Part shown: in pieces, positions 5,741 through 5,864 of the stretch | Layout of the letters: each line of letters starts with the position of its first letter | Numbering within the stretch: position 1 is the first letter of the stretch | Assembly (NCBI GenBank): GCA_947175045.1 | Contig: CAMWLH010000150.1 | Location: 1 to 5,864, forward strand | DNA from: an uncultured Clostridia bacterium | GTDB taxonomy: Bacteria; Bacillota; Clostridia; Oscillospirales; Ruminococcaceae | DNA: 5,864 bases | Direction of reading: 5' to 3' | The notes under the pieces: model-generated | Seen by the model: only the letters and a program-made list of their open reading frames with translations | Told to the model about the DNA's origin: nothing | Database searches by the model: none | Position numbers and translations under genes: made by a program

Positions 5741-5756
5741 TGCAATTATAATTGCA
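5741..5756. repeat. Perfect 16-bp palindrome just downstream of the aspS transcription start
   Basis: TGCAATTATAATTGCA is a perfect palindrome about 25-40 nt after the predicted start of transcription. As DNA it has the form and position of a repressor operator; as RNA it gives a 6-bp hairpin with a UAUA loop. I do not recognise it as a box for a named regulator. Confidence 0.45.
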
Positions 5757-5787
5757 TATCAAGCCGAATTATTCCATATTCCATTAT

Positions 5788-5816
5788 ATTATAACATTTT
5801 TCGGCGGATTTTTCAA
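5788..5816 (-). promoter_or_regulatory. Sigma-A promoter of the aspS operon, extended -10 type
   Basis: The minus strand shows TTGAAA (5811-5816), a 17-bp spacer and TATAAT (5788-5793), with TG at the extended -10 position (TGTTATAAT). A second TATAAT overlaps by one base at 5783-5788 but would have a 22-bp spacer. The predicted start is near 5781, leaving a leader of about 174 nt before aspS. The leader lacks the AGGGUGGNACCGCG core of a T-box. All four downstream genes could be read from this promoter. Confidence 0.85.
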
Positions 5817-5864
5817 GAGGAATTGCGCGGGAAATTAAATTTTTGTGCAAGACTGTATATAAAG

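Noticed and set aside
5608..5745. 46-residue N-terminal extension of AspRS from a TTG codon
   Set aside because: The strong GGGAGG site and the family's usual 590-residue length place the start at 5607. The extension is encoded by the structured leader and resembles no AspRS sequence.
5608..5781. T-box leader for aspS
   Set aside because: The T-box core sequence and a terminator with U-run are both absent, and the leader is shorter than typical.

Overview
The window looks like chromosome of a moderately GC-rich Clostridia-type Firmicute, most likely Oscillospiraceae/Ruminococcus-like. The basis is strong GGAGGTGAT-type ribosome binding sites, sigma-A promoters with near-consensus hexamers, and an AspRS whose motif 3 (PPHGGAGIGLDRL) and C-terminal tail fit clostridial homologues as I remember them. 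No database was searched. Every supported gene lies on the minus strand, so the layout is described from right to left.

Right edge to 5608: a convincing extended -10 sigma-A promoter is followed by a leader of about 174 nt with three small hairpins and no T-box signature. It leads into aspS (3835-5607, full-length bacterial-type AspRS, 590 aa). One nucleotide after the aspS stop, a GNAT acetyltransferase starts (3303-3833). After 36 nt comes a small, divergent ECF-like sigma factor (2769-3266). After another 94 nt comes a 787-aa single-pass membrane protein (311-2674) with a GTG start and a near-perfect SD. I read this protein as the sigma factor's partner: a short N-terminal motif like that of clostridial beta-propeller/anti-sigma proteins, a helical segment, a long acidic Pro/Glu-rich linker, one membrane helix, and a divergent outer beta-propeller. 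No terminator is visible between these four genes, so they probably form one operon that places a tRNA-charging enzyme upstream of a sigma/membrane-sensor pair.

Left 310 bases: no intrinsic terminator is seen after the 787-aa gene. Instead there is a second strong minus-strand promoter (TTGACA-18-TATAAT). Its predicted leader of about 209 nt contains a 72-nt extended hairpin and two tandem 21-bp operator-like repeats. It ends at a good RBS and ATG whose gene runs off the left edge after 12 codons. This leader is the least explained part of the window. The long plus-strand open frames opposite aspS and the 787-aa gene are shadows.
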